Numbered from the stretch's first letter, positions 14,301 through 28,800 are shown. The stretch: DNA of 64,000 bases from Pyrocephalus nanus (GCA_038380795.1 CM076260.1:78901843-78965842); one strand, 5' to 3'. Translations and numbers: made by a program. The notes: a model not told the origin generated them from the letters alone.

Positions 14301-16557
14301 TCTGAGTCTGTACATGGTAAATAGCCAGGATAACCTTACAAATGTTTAGAAAAAGCTCAGTATGGATGTGGACTGACACAGGTAACATTTGGAGTTGATG
14401 GAGTGTAGTGCAGGCACTCAGTCTAGAATAATTGAGTGGAATTTCAGCAGTTCTAATTACCCACATGCCTTATAATGGAGTGTCAGTGAAGGGCAAACAG
14501 CAAAATGTGGCAATGTGAACCCTTGGTTTAAGTACTGGAAGGTAAATCAATATAATACAAATCTTCCTAATCACTTTGTACTTCAGCTGTGAGCCTCAAC
14601 ATAGTCTCTGGAGGTAAGCAGGAGTTACAGGGAAACAAAAAATAAAGGAAGCTGAAAAATTGCTTTTTCTTTGGGTTTGAAATGATGATTTCGTATCATA
14701 TCTGAAATAATGATTTCAGACATGATTTCACATGTTTTTTCTTAACCATATATGCCATATTTCAGATGTCCATGTAATAAAAATCTAAAGCTTTAAATCA
14801 CTAAAACTTGACCACCAGAAGTGTGGTGAATGCAGTTCACCTCCAGATGTCAGTCACGTGTGAAATGAGTTTGATATGTTCAGTTTCTTTTCACAGGTAC
14901 CAAAAATCCTGGTTCCTTCCTTAGCATCAAAATACATATGTATGTATGGTTTGCAATCCTATATCACATTCTAAATTACCATCAGAGCTCACTGGCAAAG
15001 GTGGAGGGAATTGCTTATAAAAATGTTGCTTCCAAAATATTACTAGTTGTTATAGGTGTTTTTTTCACTTCGAATTCATCCTATTAATGAAAAGAATTCA
15101 TAAAGATAAAGCAAATAGCTATATACAACATAAAAAGGAAACAGGCTGAAATATGGGAGAGGTTCCCCATTCCTCAAGAGCTCAATCCTTATTTACACAA
15201 TTTGAAGAAACTGGCAGAGATTCAATGTATATTGAAAGGAGGACTAAATACAAAACAAAGTAAGTTATTCTTTTGTCAGTTCACCTTGCATGCCCAAAAT
15301 AAGCAGCAACAGACACGAGTCATTTTTTATGTCAGCCATTTACATAGCCTCACCATTAATTACCTATGTCTGAACTGCTATATTTGGTTGTGCAGTTGAG
15401 ACGGGAGAATTGAAATTTAGCAGGAGCTATTGCAGATTGCACTGTGAATCAGGAGGTAGTTTTAATGCCACTTGAGAAAAACCATGTTGTAGTTTGAACT
15501 TTAATTTGATATCATTAATTGTACTCCATGACTAATGCTGAAATCCTAAGGGCTGTTTCTCACGGCTCAAACTTAATTCCCTAGTGATCAACTAGCACGT
15601 TATACTCTGTCTGCCATTCCTCAAACATGCATGGGAAATGTAAATATTACAATGGCAGATTTAATCCTTTGGTTGTATGATGGAAAATGTCTAAGTAGTT
15701 ATAATGAGTCACATTCTTTTCTTCAAGCTCAGGAAAGTGTCATGAGATAGATGAGACAATAAAAAAAAGTACCCTGTAGGTGATCAGAGAACAGCACTCA
15801 AAATCAGATAGTGAACTTGTGTCACATTGTTCTGAAGTGTAAATGTGAACAGCAGAAATCAAAGGCCACTGATATCAAGATTCTTAAGTATCAAATAAGA
15901 GAAAGAGGGAACTGTCTCAGTTTCATTGCTCTGATAGCAAAGGTTCCCCTTCAGGGTGAAGGGAACTCAAACTAGGAGCATGACACAGTACTCTCATCTT
16001 CTCATATAAAATTATATCCCTCATTCACAGACCACTAAGACCAGACAGTCATGCTGATAAGCCACCATCTATTTAGGACCATTCTCCATGGGCTGAAATA
16101 TGAAAGAAATACCAGAGCTTATGGTTCAATTGAGTTGAAAAACAAAATGGTTGAGGCAGAGACAAAACCAGTAGTAATTGCTGGTGTTTCTTTGGAAGGT
16201 TGGAGATGATGTTGTTTTACATGCTTTACCTTTTCATTTCACGGACAGTAAGCATCCTGCCTGCAGCAGACTTCTTTCAAACTTTCCAGTTCAAATTCCT
16301 CCCTGCTCCACCTCTCTGAAGTGCACAAAACCACGACAACCTGAAGCACTGGGAGTTCTGTTATGTGACCTTGCTGGTGACTGCCTGCCTTCTTCCTGCC
16401 CACGGCAAAGCCTGACCTTTGCTACAGTTATTTTTCCCTGAGTGAGACAGATTTGCTTTAGTCCTCTCTAGCTGGTAGTTTACAGGAACTGGCTCTCCAC
16501 AGCTGCACTGAAACCAACACAAGTTGTTGTTCAGCCCTTGTAAGTGTCTGGCTGTAG

Positions 16558-16576
16558 CAATAATAATAATAATAAT
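16558..16576. repeat. (AAT)n microsatellite
   Basis: This is six uninterrupted AAT-type triplets in otherwise unassigned intergenic DNA. Confidence 0.9.
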
Positions 16577-19500
16577 GTCATTATTTAAGTACTTAATGAG
16601 CAATGTCTTCCTGCGTTCCACTGCTGAGATTACACAGCAAAAATTGCTTATTTATAGTAAGTTATTAAAGCTATCTGAGCTAATTTAAATTAATTCTGCT
16701 TGGTCATTCCTCATCTAATAGCTATTGTTCATCACTGCTCAGGTAACTCACAGTCCTGGAAGCAGTCAAATGTGGTAGTCTAACCTTTTCATTTACATAT
16801 TTTTTGAAAGCTCAGTTATAGCTCAGTGATTTGCCCTTTGATGTAAATAATAATGCACGTTGCTGAGACCATGACAAATCTGGAACCCAAGATAAGTACC
16901 AAGTGGCATTTTGCAGCAAAGGGTTAGCTTCTCAACAAGAGCATTTAATTACACTGCTCAGCACAGCTGACATGTATTAATTAATTCTTAGTGATGGTCT
17001 CCTGGAAAACATAGAGAATTAGGGAATAAGTACCAGCACAAAAATATCAAGTTGAAGTACTGTTTTTGCTTTTTGTGTGGTGTCAGTGGGATGAAATCTC
17101 TCTGACTGTACTTATGTAATGGATACAGTGAGAGAGGAAGAAGCACTTATCCTGAGAAGCTCCGTTTGGGCTTTCTTAGAAGTGACTGACGAGAGAAGCT
17201 GACAGCAACCAGAGAGGCAGTGAGAAATAAGGATTTAAGATGCAAGAAAACACAGAGCCTGGGCTGCTGGCAAATGTATCACATAGAAACAACTTTCAAA
17301 CAGATTAAATGTGTCAGGTAAGTGAGGCTCATTGTGGTCAACTCCATAAGAAGGTTTGCTTCATACAGCAGATGACAAAGTGAGGAAATCCCTAGGTGCT
17401 CATGATTGGTCTCAGACTCATAACAAAACAGTAAAAATGCAGATATTTTTAGTCATGTCAAGTGATAGAAAATGCAGAAGGGAGTGCAATGAACATAGCA
17501 CTCAAACCTGACCTCCTTTAAGGAGAAAGTGCCATGTAACAGAAACTGTCTGCCTCGCTGCACACCTTTGTTACTTCTGCTCTTTTCCTATGTGAATGGA
17601 ATCAAAAGCAGGGGGTTGTACAGGTTCTTGAGGTGTCTCTGTCATTTATTTATTTAATTTAGGAGCAAAAAAAAAAAACCTAATTAATTTCATTTCATTT
17701 GAACTGTAGAGGTCAGCCTAGCAAAGCTGTCAACATTTGAACAAAATTTGAGAGGCAGTGAATTTAGAGGATTCATTATACAGGATAGAGGAATTCTTTG
17801 CTTGTTAAACAATTCCAAAACGTTTATTCTTGACAAGAGGAGCTACTTTTCTGAGTCCATAGAAAGGTTCAGGGATCACCATGCAGTTGGCAGACATATC
17901 CAGGATTTCAGGACTGCAGAATTAAGTTACGTGCACCTCTATTTTGTGGATAAGAACTGATTTATCTTGGACTCTGCTTTTAGAAACAACTCTTTAAAAA
18001 CCAGAATGGAAAGACATGATCCTGCTTTGCTCTTCAGAAAGCTGCTTGATAATAGAAGAAAAATAACTAATTTCTGTTTTGCTAAACTATGGCTTAAACA
18101 AAAGAAGATCAGCCAAGGAAAGTTCTCTTGAATGTTTTAAGACAGGTTTTGCTTTTAGTCATAAGTTCCATTCATTACAAAACACAAGAATTATTAATTA
18201 TTGTAGAGGTAGGTAAAAATATAGTATGTTGAGGAAGATACAGATTCAGTTATCAGTGAAAATCTGGTCAAGCTCTTTTAACTGCACTGTGACAGAGATG
18301 GGAAGATTTGCTGGCATACCGTGAAATAGTGTTTTATTGTGCACTTGTCCTGCAGCTATTGTGCTTTAGTACTAGGGAGCAGCTGCTTGATATTCCTTTC
18401 TTCTGAATATCTGCCTCTTGACAGTTCTAACATGAGGACTCAAAAAATATTAGAAAATTTGAAAGGCAGAAGGATTTTATATTTGGGGAATAAAATTATT
18501 TTTGCCAGGCTACATATAAAGGGTTATCTACATGCAGGGAATACTCAAGATATCTTTCCATTAATTTTTCTTCAATTACTTCCTGTAATTAAATTCTGAC
18601 TGGTTGTTAGCACTCTACCAGCTCAGTTAATAAGCCTTCTTGCTCAAAGTTCAGGATCCACATTTCTGATTTTTAAATCAATTTCCCAGTTATTTTCCCT
18701 GTTTGACCCCAAGCCATTGCATCTTGCCTTCTCCATTTGTCAGCTTTATTTGTGTGGAAAAAAAATGTGTTTGAGCCAATCCCCTGCTTTTCTTGATTCT
18801 GTGGATCTATTCACTTAACATTCCAGATATGGCAACACCTGACTGGTTCTGGTGTCTCAGTGTAGTGATGACCCTTTCCTCCTCTTGTTTTTGAACCCGT
18901 TCAAGGGATTTCATAAAGCCCCTGAAGCATTTTCTTTAGTTGCTTCAAGCAACCCTGTGTTAGTTTCACCTATCCTAGGAAACAGATGTAAGCATTTACT
19001 CAAGCTTCAAAAGTGTTCAAAATGTAATGAATAAGATCAGCACCCTCTTTTTACGCTATAAATTAGATATAGAGGAAGTCTTGCTTTCCAGAGCCCTTGC
19101 TGCTATTTCCCTCTTCTTCTGTGTCTTCTGGAAAGGCTGGAAGAGCTGCCCCTGTCCCATAAGCAACAAGCCTAAAGCCCCTCTGACTGCCTTCACTGTC
19201 CCTGTACCCAAGGTCTGATGAACTGCAGCAGTTGCTCTATCAACTATTGGCTCCTGCAGTCCTTATTGTCCCTGAGTTAGAAAATTAATGAGTTAGGAAA
19301 ACCCAGCCAAAACCAGGACAATGCCATCTTACCTGAGTCCTCATGGATGAGAAGAGAGTCTTCCCTGGATATTCTGATTTTCCATCCAGGCAATCAACTT
19401 CTGCAGAAGTCTCTGACACCTAATTTCTTTGCAGCATGACCTGTAGGAGAAATCAGATTGGGAAAGTTGTCGCTGGATTTGCAGGTTTGCCTGAAAATTT

Positions 19501-22126
19501 GATAGAGGTTGGTCCTCTAAATAATCAAAATAATCAAAGCTTTATTTCCCTCCATTCTTTCTGGCAAACCTAAATTCTTTAAAAAATGTTTATGGGAATT
19601 TTCTTCAAACCCATTCCCCCCTTCTATTGAGGAATTTCTAGTACTGATGGTAATGTACTTTGAAAAGCTTTGATTCCAGTGAGATGCTTCATTATTTGCT
19701 GTAGCTTGGTTCAGCAGGACTAACAGCTTTCCTTGGAAGCTCTGCTGCTATGAACAGCATCATGGCTTTGTCTTTATTATCCACTCATCAGACTTGAATG
19801 CACTGGTTTCTATCAAAGAATATATCTGTGAGACAAATCTAGTATATCCCATGGTGAAATAATCCCACAGGAAGGGGAGGGAGAACTTGACTCTCTTGAA
19901 ATGACCACAGTCTCTCCTCCCTTTGGTTTCTTCCTTGATAGGAACATTAAAAAAACTTGTACAGAATGTGAGATTATCCACTTAGCTCTGTCCATCGAGA
20001 CTCTTAAGTAAAATGAAAGCTTGCAATTCTTTTGTCATTAACTTCATATAATTCAGTGGCAGCTTTGACAAAGAAATTCGGAAACTTGTCCCAGAAGGAA
20101 GGCAGATTTAATGGGCCCTGTGGCCTTTCTCAGGATAACAACTAACACTTGAATTTTTGGTAAAATGGCAGCTAAACTAGAAAACTTTGGAGGCTTCAGA
20201 TTACTTTTTTTCCTTCCACATGTGCTCAACCAGGTCCATCACCATATTTTTCCTTTTTTTCTGAAATGCTGACAGGCAGGTGAACTGCTTCAAATCTTTT
20301 CTGAACAGAAGGTTCAGAAACACCTAGGGTTTACAGCTGTGTACTGTCCTCCAAGGAAACTGCTTTGTGACTATCTTTCATATATTGCTGATAGTTTTTG
20401 GACAAGTGAACAAAATATACCTGAGTAAATGCCTTTCACTTTGGGCTTCCACAGACATTTAGAAAAGGAATCCGTACACTAGAACACTAAAATAAATGTC
20501 TGTATCAGTGCTTCTGCAGTGCTCCAAATTTAATAGCAAACCTAGAGCCCCAAATACCAGTGGCTGAAAATGTCTACTGATATAATCTCTGTTAGTCCAT
20601 CAAATCTTAAGATTAAAAAAATTGGACACTTTTGAATATGTGCATATAAACCAAGATAATTTGCATGGAGAATTAGAATCATTCAAGCACAGGCAGGCCA
20701 TACAAATTCAAATAAAACTGATACACATCACTGTATTCAGTAGTGTACAGAAGTAGGGCCAAACCTGAAAAAGGAATTTTCAGGAGACGTGGAAATTCAG
20801 AGATGTGCACAGCACTAAGGGTAATGCATGTGACAACTCCACAGTTAACAGAAAGGAAAAACTATCCCAAAACGCCGAAATAGCCTCCTGCTCCAGCTGA
20901 CTGCTGGGGAGGCTGCCAAGACCAGCTAGCTAATGTAGCTCACTGGGATAGGTAGCCACAGCTCACCAGCTCCAAAGATGTCAGCAAGGTGCAATGGGGA
21001 AAGAGAAGTCAGCAAAACTGAACTGACCAGGAAGACACAGATCTCTGGCTCTGTCACAGTCACTCAGGAATTGGGGATAACTTTGATATTAAAAAAAAAT
21101 GGGCACTGTCAGATCAAATAGTGCACTATTAGTACCATCAGGCTGTGTCACTTACTGCGATTTCAGTCACGGCAAAGCGTTGCCTCAGCACTTTGTAGAG
21201 AGGAAACAAGATTTTTCTTACTCTGTTTTCCAATCTATAAGACCAGGATGAAGTATTTGCTCATAGAAATTTCATAACAGCATGAATATTGTGAAGCGCT
21301 TGAAAGATTTCAGACGAAAAGCACCACTGGAAGGTAAAATCTTGTAACTGTTTCTTTGGCTTCAATATTGCAGTGAAAGCCTGCAAGCAATATTGATGTC
21401 TGTAAAATTATCTGGGCCAGTCCTCAGCACTGCTGCCTGGGAGGCTCTGGAAAGCGGCAAGACCAGTTCATGCATCTGCAGCAATGCTCCAAAACTCATT
21501 TAGTGTCAGGCTTTTCACTGTGTCTCCCTGGAGAAAATCCTTAATTAGAAATTTCCTTTAGACATGCTTTTTAATCATACCTATTGCTTTATGATTTTTT
21601 TCCCTGCTATCCCATGCTTGCCATTTTTTGACTCACTGCATTTTAAGCAGTAAGACAAGTTCCTGCGTGTTTCCTCATCTGGAGAAATTTAAATATCAAT
21701 TAAAAGAAATCATTGATGTTAGCCAGGATTAATTTTTTCCTATTAATTTTTAAATCGTTGCCTTTGCAATGTCAGGCTAAAGCTTATAATCAACTAATTT
21801 AAAAATACTTCTGCTGGGGGCAGCTTTTCTGAATTTTACACAACTGCATATAAGTGGAAATCAAAATGTAATGACCTGGGTTTGCACTCAGCCAAGCAAG
21901 TACATAACTTCAGCTACATGAACCTTTCCATTGACTTCAAGGAGAACAGCTCTGCTTAACTTGTAATTCAGTGCTGGAGCATTAAGGAACAAGTCTCTAA
22001 TTTTATTGAATAGTTTTCTTCTAGTGACATAAAATCCACATTTTCCAAAGCAAATCACTTCATCATTAAAAAGGAACTGTTAACTTTCTTTATTCATGTC
22101 ACTTCTAACTGAAATATTTTTTCCTC

Positions 22127-22523
22127 TCCTATGAGAAAAGGCTAAGAGAAGTGAGATTGTTCAGCCTGGAGGAGAGAAGGCTCCAGGGTAACCTAAATTG
22201 GAGCCTTTCGGTGCCTGAAGGGAGCCTACAAGAAAGATGGAGAGAGACTTTTTACAAGGACAAGTAGCAATAGGAAGGGCTTCAAATTGAAGAGAGTAAG
22301 TTTAGATTAAATGTTGTGAAGAAATTCTTTACTGTGAGGGTGGTGAGGCACTGTAACAGGTTGCTCAGAGAAATCGTGGATGCCCTATCCCTGGGAGTGT
22401 TCAAGGTCATGTTGGATGGGGCTTTGAGCATGCTTGTCTATTGGAAGGTGTCCCATAGCATGATGATCTTTAAGGTCCCTTCCAGCACAAATCATTCTGT
22501 AATTCTATGACTCTATTCTATGA
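22127..22523 (+). mobile_element. 5'-truncated CR1 LINE, 3' end
   Basis: This shorter CR1 copy begins within GAGAAAAGGCTAAGAGAAGT and runs through GATTGTTCAGCCTGGAGGAG, GAGGGTGGTGAGGCACTG and GATCTTTAAGGTCCCTTCCA. It ends with ATTCTATGACTCTATTCTATGA, a CR1 tail. It is more diverged than the copy near 10 kb. Confidence 0.94.
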
Positions 22524-25500
22524 TATGGCCAAAGTTAGGAATTTAGATACTCAAACACCTTGGAAGCCTAAAAACACACTCTCAAAATTCCAAGTAACAA
22601 ATGCTGCTTGCACCAAAGAACAAACCCTGCTCATGCAGCTTGAAACGTGGCACCTGAGGTCTGTATGCCTGGTGCTAATGTTAGGGCTGAGATAAGGCTC
22701 TGCATTGTGTTTCAAATTTGTATTTGAACTTCTGCTGCCCTCAGAGCAATAGCTCCAGTGAAGCACAGATATGATTTTCAGTATAAGCCAGCGTTTTTTT
22801 ACGTGTAAAGGTTTTGGAGAGGAGCCATATTTGAGGAGGTTGTACATTTAGAAAATCAACTCAAGGAATCATTAAAGCAACACTTACCTCAGACTTGGGA
22901 AGAAAGCAACTAGGAAGGTGTTAAGAAGATTGCATAAGTTGCATTTTAAAAAGCTGATTTTTATAAACTACCATTTTATCAGCTGTCTATCATACTGGTA
23001 GCAGTAATTACATGAGGAGCCTGGTTTGTGCATAGCCTTGCATATTTGGAAACAAAGAATGAACATAGCTGTGCAGCAAATTTTCATTAGCACTCAAGTT
23101 CCCAAGTGGGCAGGTAGTAAGATTACAATACTGTACATCTGCATCTTTAGTCAGTTACCTAAATTTCATCTGTGAAGTGCAAAAATGATTTTAGGAAAAT
23201 GGCATAAAATAAACTGCACTAGGGGATATGAAATTGTTTGGTGGTTTTATTCCATTTTATGGAAAACACTGGCTATTGTTTCAGTCAGTTTGTCTGAGAA
23301 ACTTCAGCTACTCTGCAGAGCGAAACCTGATTATTAGCGCATGCAATAACTCCCACTTATTTCCAGCTGCCATCCCCTGCCAAGGAGCAGGGTGGCTGTA
23401 GTCTCTCTTGCACCTGAGGCATACCTTGGAGCAGGCTGCGTGTTTTCCTGCACAGCTTCTTTGCAGCTCTGAAAGTCCCATTCTTGTGGCCAAGTTCTTG
23501 TGAGCCACCTGCATCTTCCAGCTCTCCTTTACACTAAAGTTGCCTTGAATTAACTGCATGGTTCAGTAACAGCTACTGCCCTGGATGGGAACAAAATGTT
23601 CCCCCCTCACTCCCCTTGACTTCTGTTCATCTGTCATTTGATTTCTTTCTGAAGTTTTTAAAAAAGTTTGCTTAGCTTTTTGCACTTCGAGTCTCGTAAT
23701 CCAATAAGGTCTCTTGAGAATATGGTATTCTGCCTGCTCACTTATGTCATACTGGGAAATACCACTTATGAAATTTTCTCCAATAACTTTATTAAGGTAT
23801 TTAATTTCTTAATGCTTTTAAAACCTCCTGAATTATCTGAAGTCGTTTGCCTCGTCTCTTAATAAAATCAGTCACGGATAACTTGAAGCATAACCCACAT
23901 TGATGTCTGTATTACTTCCTCAAGGAATTTTTCTCAACTTACAAGTGACCTCAGAAGTCATGCTGTGAATGGCATGTGAAGTCACCTGGTTGGTAACTTT
24001 TTGAAGTTTATATATAAACCTTGTTCTTTGTGCCTGGCTTCATACAGGGGCATGTGTGCATGGATAGACATTTAGAATTCATGTTACCCACTTTTTAAAA
24101 AAAAGTCCTTTTTATTAATTCATCTTCTTCTGTTAGGATCATAGTTTGGTCAAAAGATAAGTAATGCTGCTAAACTGGTATTTTTTATAAAAAATTATTT
24201 TTTTAAAAATTTATTTTTTAATATAAAGATCTCTAGATTCCTGATACTTTTAGCTACTCTGTAGTAGCAGAACATCTTATAAACACATGTATTAGTTTTA
24301 GAACAAGTCTAAAAATGCTAGGCCTAAGGAACTGATAGACTAGAGCAACAGAACTTAGTAAGAATATGGTAACTGCTAAGTCAAAATGTAGGCGTTATCC
24401 CTGAAATGAACAAATCCCTATCCCCTCACTCCACCACTAAGGCCTTAGTGTTTGAATAATTTTTGCAAGTGAAAATATTGCTCTATGTTGCCATGAGGTT
24501 ATTTAATACCTACAAGCACCTACTTTAATACAGCTTCCCTAAAAACAGTAACTGCTTGTGAAACTGTCAGCAACACAAAGTGAGCACTGGGTTTAGTTTT
24601 TCACTATTTACTCTGTTCTTGTTGGAACAGGTAAAGATCTCTGACAGCAGGCTTCCAGTTCTCTTACGCTGCTTTAAAGCATTTCCAGGGCTGCACTATC
24701 CCACTTGTTTGCTAAATGCATCCTTTCCTCCACATACATATGAATAGTGAGAAAAGAATCTGAAAAGGAAATGCCTTCCTTCCCAACCAGTGCTCTGTTG
24801 GCTGTCACGTGCAGGAACAGCACTGGATGAGGCTTAGCAAGTTGAAAAAAAATTGTTTTTACAAGATTACTGAGCTAGTGCAGCTGGAAATGCTCTTCAG
24901 CATTAGGCTATTCTTGGGCAGTATTGCCAAGACAGATATTGTCGGATGTGTTTAATATTCAGCAAGCATGGGTGAACCACCAGGACTGTAACCCTGTCAG
25001 CATTTAAGATGTGCCGTATTTGAAGTCAAAGGTGACATTCTTGGACTTTAAAAAGTCTGGTTATTCATTAAGACAAAGCTAAGCAACTTGTATGGTGAGT
25101 GGCTTTCTTCCTTGTAATTCACTTCAGATACAAAAGACATGGTGGTATAAAATCTTGGCACACAGCAAGTGGCCTCCTTTTACTGTGCACACCATTTCAC
25201 CAACTGCTTCGTGCATTCCTGCACACCATTTCTTTTCATGGCTTCACGTCAAAGCAGTAATTGTTAACCTTTTTCATGCTTAGAATCTTTCTATTTCAAA
25301 TTACAAAGGTCTTCCAATGGTCACTGACTGCAATTCAGTTTTTGGTATGAAGCAGCATTCTCTTCTGACACCAAAGTACCAGCTGGTTTGGTATAATGTA
25401 CATGCTGTAGTGAAACATCATCATGATGTTTTCAGGTCAGACATGCACCTTTTTATTTCTGTATGCTACAGCTAGATGTGAGTGTCATGAGAAACAGCTG

Positions 25501-26434
25501 TTAGGTGTAGAATTAGAGCAGCATACGTAGCTAAGGGAGGAACCATGAGTGCTGAGCAGAAAAGGCTTAAAACTCTGCCTTCTCTGTGTCACAGCAGGCC
25601 AGCACCACTTGCTGGCAGAGGACTGATGCAATCTGGCTGGACTTCTTAAAGACTTCTGAATAACAGCTCTGCTTAACCTTGGCTCCAAGTAAACTGGCAT
25701 GTCTGAACATCAGTAAAAATCTCCTGCCTTTCCAGAGCTGCATGCTATTGAGTGTTACTGTGTGCCATTAGTGCAGTTTTAATGCCATCAAACTAGGGAT
25801 ACAAAGGAAAAATAGGGACACAAGCAAGATCTGAGCTGGCTGCTGCCAAGCCACAGCAAAGCTCAGCAACACTGAAATGTGTAACCTTGGAAGAAATTCC
25901 TGGAGCTTTATACTAAACTCATGGTTTTGTTCCTGCACAAAGCTAGCTAGGAAGAGGCACTTTAGTGTCTTGCGGGAAAAGTATGCATAGAGTCAAAGCT
26001 GGGACAGAACAAAAAAAGGCACTAGTCTGGAGCCAAATGAGAATGTTCAATAAAGTTTTACAATATACGAAGCAAGGGGAAAGCAGTCTGATAACCATCT
26101 ACCGCTGCACCTGGCAGGTACATTAAAACTCATTTACTTTCATTCTACAAAGGGAAACAGAGCCACTGTTTTGGTGACTGGCACACTGGATTATTTTCGC
26201 CTCTAGCTTTGCACACAAAAATCAATTCAAGTGTGGAAATGAGTCTGAGTACAGGAAAGCGAGCCAATAGTGTCAGTACAGAATAATTGATGCAGCAACA
26301 GCAATAACAGAACTTTTTCCAGAGAAAAGATATTTAAGAAAAAATGTCATTTCCTATTTCATTAAGGGGAGTTAGACTGCAGAAAGACCACGTGAACTTC
26401 CCAGCTCTCTCAATTACATATTCACACATTTGTA
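22524..26434. other. Intergenic DNA between a CR1 copy and the CEP170 3' end
   Basis: No gene, RNA or mobile element is recognised. An A/T homopolymer-rich stretch lies at 24179-24226. CEP170 transcription probably runs into the right-hand part of this stretch before termination. Confidence 0.65.
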
Positions 26435-28513
26435 AAGTTCCAGAAACACTTTATTTAAAAATGGAGTTGTAAATGCATATAACAAAATAACATACATAAT
26501 AAATGTAACAAAAATAAATAAGGAGAACATGTTCATACAAAATAAGAACAGAGTAATGCAAAATGCTTATTACAGAACACAAAGGTATAAACGCCTGAAA
26601 GAACACAAACAGAATCTCGTATGAAGAGCCTGCACCTTTAATCCTTCCTAGCCATCTCCTACTTTCCACTTGAATCTGCAGAAAAATTATGTTCCCAAGC
26701 ACTAAAAAAAAGAAGGAATTATGGTGATGGTTTGGTACACTCGGTTTTCAACACTTAGCTCTAATTTCCATTTACTTTTGCCCTTTAGCACCTTCAAAAA
26801 GTTTTCCCGTAGCCTCTGTAAACCAGTGTCGTTCAGGCTCCCACAGTTAGCTGGAGTAGAGCATATTTAGTCATACATGAAGACTGTTTGCCTTTTTTTT
26901 TTTTTTTTAAAGAAAATATGAAATCCATTATACAACAGATTAGTGGTTTTGTTTTTACAACTCTACAAAAAAAGTTTTTGCATTTTTATTAACTGGTCCG
27001 ACTTTTAATGATTTCCGAAAGCCTGTACAATTTAAAAGTGTACAGAAAGTATTTTTTTTTAAAAACAAATGTCATATAGGATTATTGCTGAAATATTAAA
27101 GACCATTTCATAAAAGCTGCAAAACTGTATCTTTAACCTTAATATATAGAGACTGATGCAAACATAAGAAAATTCCAGTCTATTAGTTACATTTAACAGA
27201 AAAAACATTCCTCCAAATTACAGTGTTCTGGAAATACAAAGTAATTTACTTTTATTCTTATTATTATTTCCGAATGTTAAGATACTGGGACAACTGATAA
27301 GGAAAATAGGCTTATATAGGAAACTTTAAATAGACTTGCTTTTCGGCGGTATAAGCAAAATGTCCATGTTAGCAGTCGTCTTCCAGAATCCTTTTAAATA
27401 TGTAAGACAGAGACAGCTTTACTAGCAAGACTACAGGAAAATATACAGAAGCAAATAAAATCATTTGCTTGGGAGTGTATCTACTGATTAAGCAAATCAT
27501 GACAACTCTATTTCCAAGTCCCCTAAAGAAAATTTTACACCTCATGATCATTCCAAATAAACATTAATTTCTTTGTAAGCTTATGCTGCATTTGGATTGG
27601 TGAGAGCCCAATTCCCTCAATATGCTTTAACACATTCCACATTGCTGTATGTTTAAATTTATTTCCTAGTTTCAACAAACATTTGGACAGAAAGGAGATA
27701 TGAAATACTTCTACTGTCATTAACATCAAAAAGACATTTGACGAAGATCAAAAAGTGCCAAATAGTCCTTTCAGAAAGTGGATTAAAACACTGTAATGAT
27801 AATACAAGGACAGTATTATCAGTTTTCTATGTACACCAAAACACTGGTTGCTGTTTAATGATATCGATATGTTCACCTACCACTCCCAGCAAATCTTAGT
27901 GCAAACATAATATGTGAACTTATTAAACCCCAAGACAATTTACGCAGCAACAAGGTTATATAAATCACAGAACTGTTTGAGATTTTCCAGTATATGAGAA
28001 TGAATGCTTTCTGAAGTCTGTCTTACTTTTGCAGTAATGTGTCATTGTAGTCAAAGATAATGTTTCCTATATAAATCATCTAATTCAGAACCAAATGCAA
28101 CTGTTCAACAGTTCTGTACAAGCTTTAGTGGAGGAAGTCCATTCGTTAGAGCAGCTTGGCAAAGAGATCTGGGGTTTCAGTAACATTAAATGTTAGACCG
28201 CATGGCTTTTAAAAAGAAATAAATCTATTAAGGGAAAACTGCTGATATAATAATTCTTTTGCAAAGCACACAACCACAAAGGGCAAACCTGCCACAATCT
28301 GCTTTCCTACACTGGTATCTATGAATAACTTTATGATTTGAAAAGGATTTGTGTGACAATCAAAGCATCACAATTAAAGAAAACTGGTTTAATAAAACAA
28401 CTGCTGTTTGACCGAGCCTTTTTTTTTTTTTTAATTATAAAAACCAATATTATAATTTTTCCTTGATTTCTAAACATTCCACATGAAAGGTTTTTGTATC
28501 AAACACCGAGATG
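26435..28513 (-). other. CEP170: CEP170 3' untranslated region
   Basis: This is the roughly 2.1-kb AT-rich continuation of the last exon after the TGA. The end is placed just beyond an AATAAA read on the minus strand at 26455-26450, with a TGTGTG-type GU-rich element at 26428-26423, so cleavage is expected near 26435. Two earlier AATAAA matches (26985-26990 and 27251-27256) could give shorter ends. The transcript strand has internal A-runs opposite the T-runs at 26893-26908 and 28419-28432. The exact end is inferred. Confidence 0.6.
26450..26455 (-). terminator. Probable CEP170 polyadenylation signal AATAAA
   Basis: The plus strand reads TTTATT, so the transcript reads AATAAA. About 22 nt downstream on the transcript strand is TGTGTG, a typical GU-rich downstream element. 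Among the AATAAA matches in the UTR this one has the best downstream element and leaves the longest UTR. It is a prediction only. Confidence 0.5.
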
Positions 28514-28800
28514 TCACTCACGCAGGGTGGCATCCTCCTCTTCCCCATCTGGGTTAAACCTATTGAATTGTATGCTGAAATCTGCCTCAGATTCAGCATT
28601 TTCAAATTCAGCTGCAACAGGGCCAGTGGCAGGTCGAACAGCCCGAGCTTCGGGCTGGCAGTTTGGCTGCACTTGAGGGCGGGTACCTTGGGAAACAGGA
28701 CTGGACTTCGGCTTCGGCTGAGCTGGTAAGATGGGGCTGGCGAATCCCAAGTTGCTCAAAGCATCCAGGGTACCATCAGGGTCAATCATAGCGTTAATTG
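28514..28800 (-). CDS. CEP170: CEP170 exon K, last coding exon with stop
   Basis: The coding part is 287 nt. The acceptor is TATTGCTTAG|CAATTA. It reads [20 protein letters not shown], then a variable proline-rich stretch, then the conserved tail [27 protein letters not shown] and ATLRE before TGA at 28516-28514. The tail matches the vertebrate CEP170 C-terminus, with small changes in the last residues. Plus-strand open frames over this exon are shadows. Confidence 0.97.

Larger units (their letters stand above)
10504..22126. other. Intergenic DNA, no gene recognised
   Basis: This is AT-rich sequence with the TA/TG microsatellite, the 15-bp duplication and the AAT run listed separately. The longest open frame is 14041-14466 on the minus strand (141 codons), which I do not recognise. 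A possible LTR-like end at 19302-19320 was judged too weak to call. Confidence 0.65.

Noticed and set aside
19302..19320. CAGCCAAAACCAGGACA, resembling one end of a bird LTR in minus orientation
   Set aside because: Only about 19 bp look similar, with mismatches. No second end or target duplication was found within a kilobase.
28494..28729. Plus-strand open frames over the last CEP170 exon
   Set aside because: They are antisense shadows of the C-terminal coding sequence.
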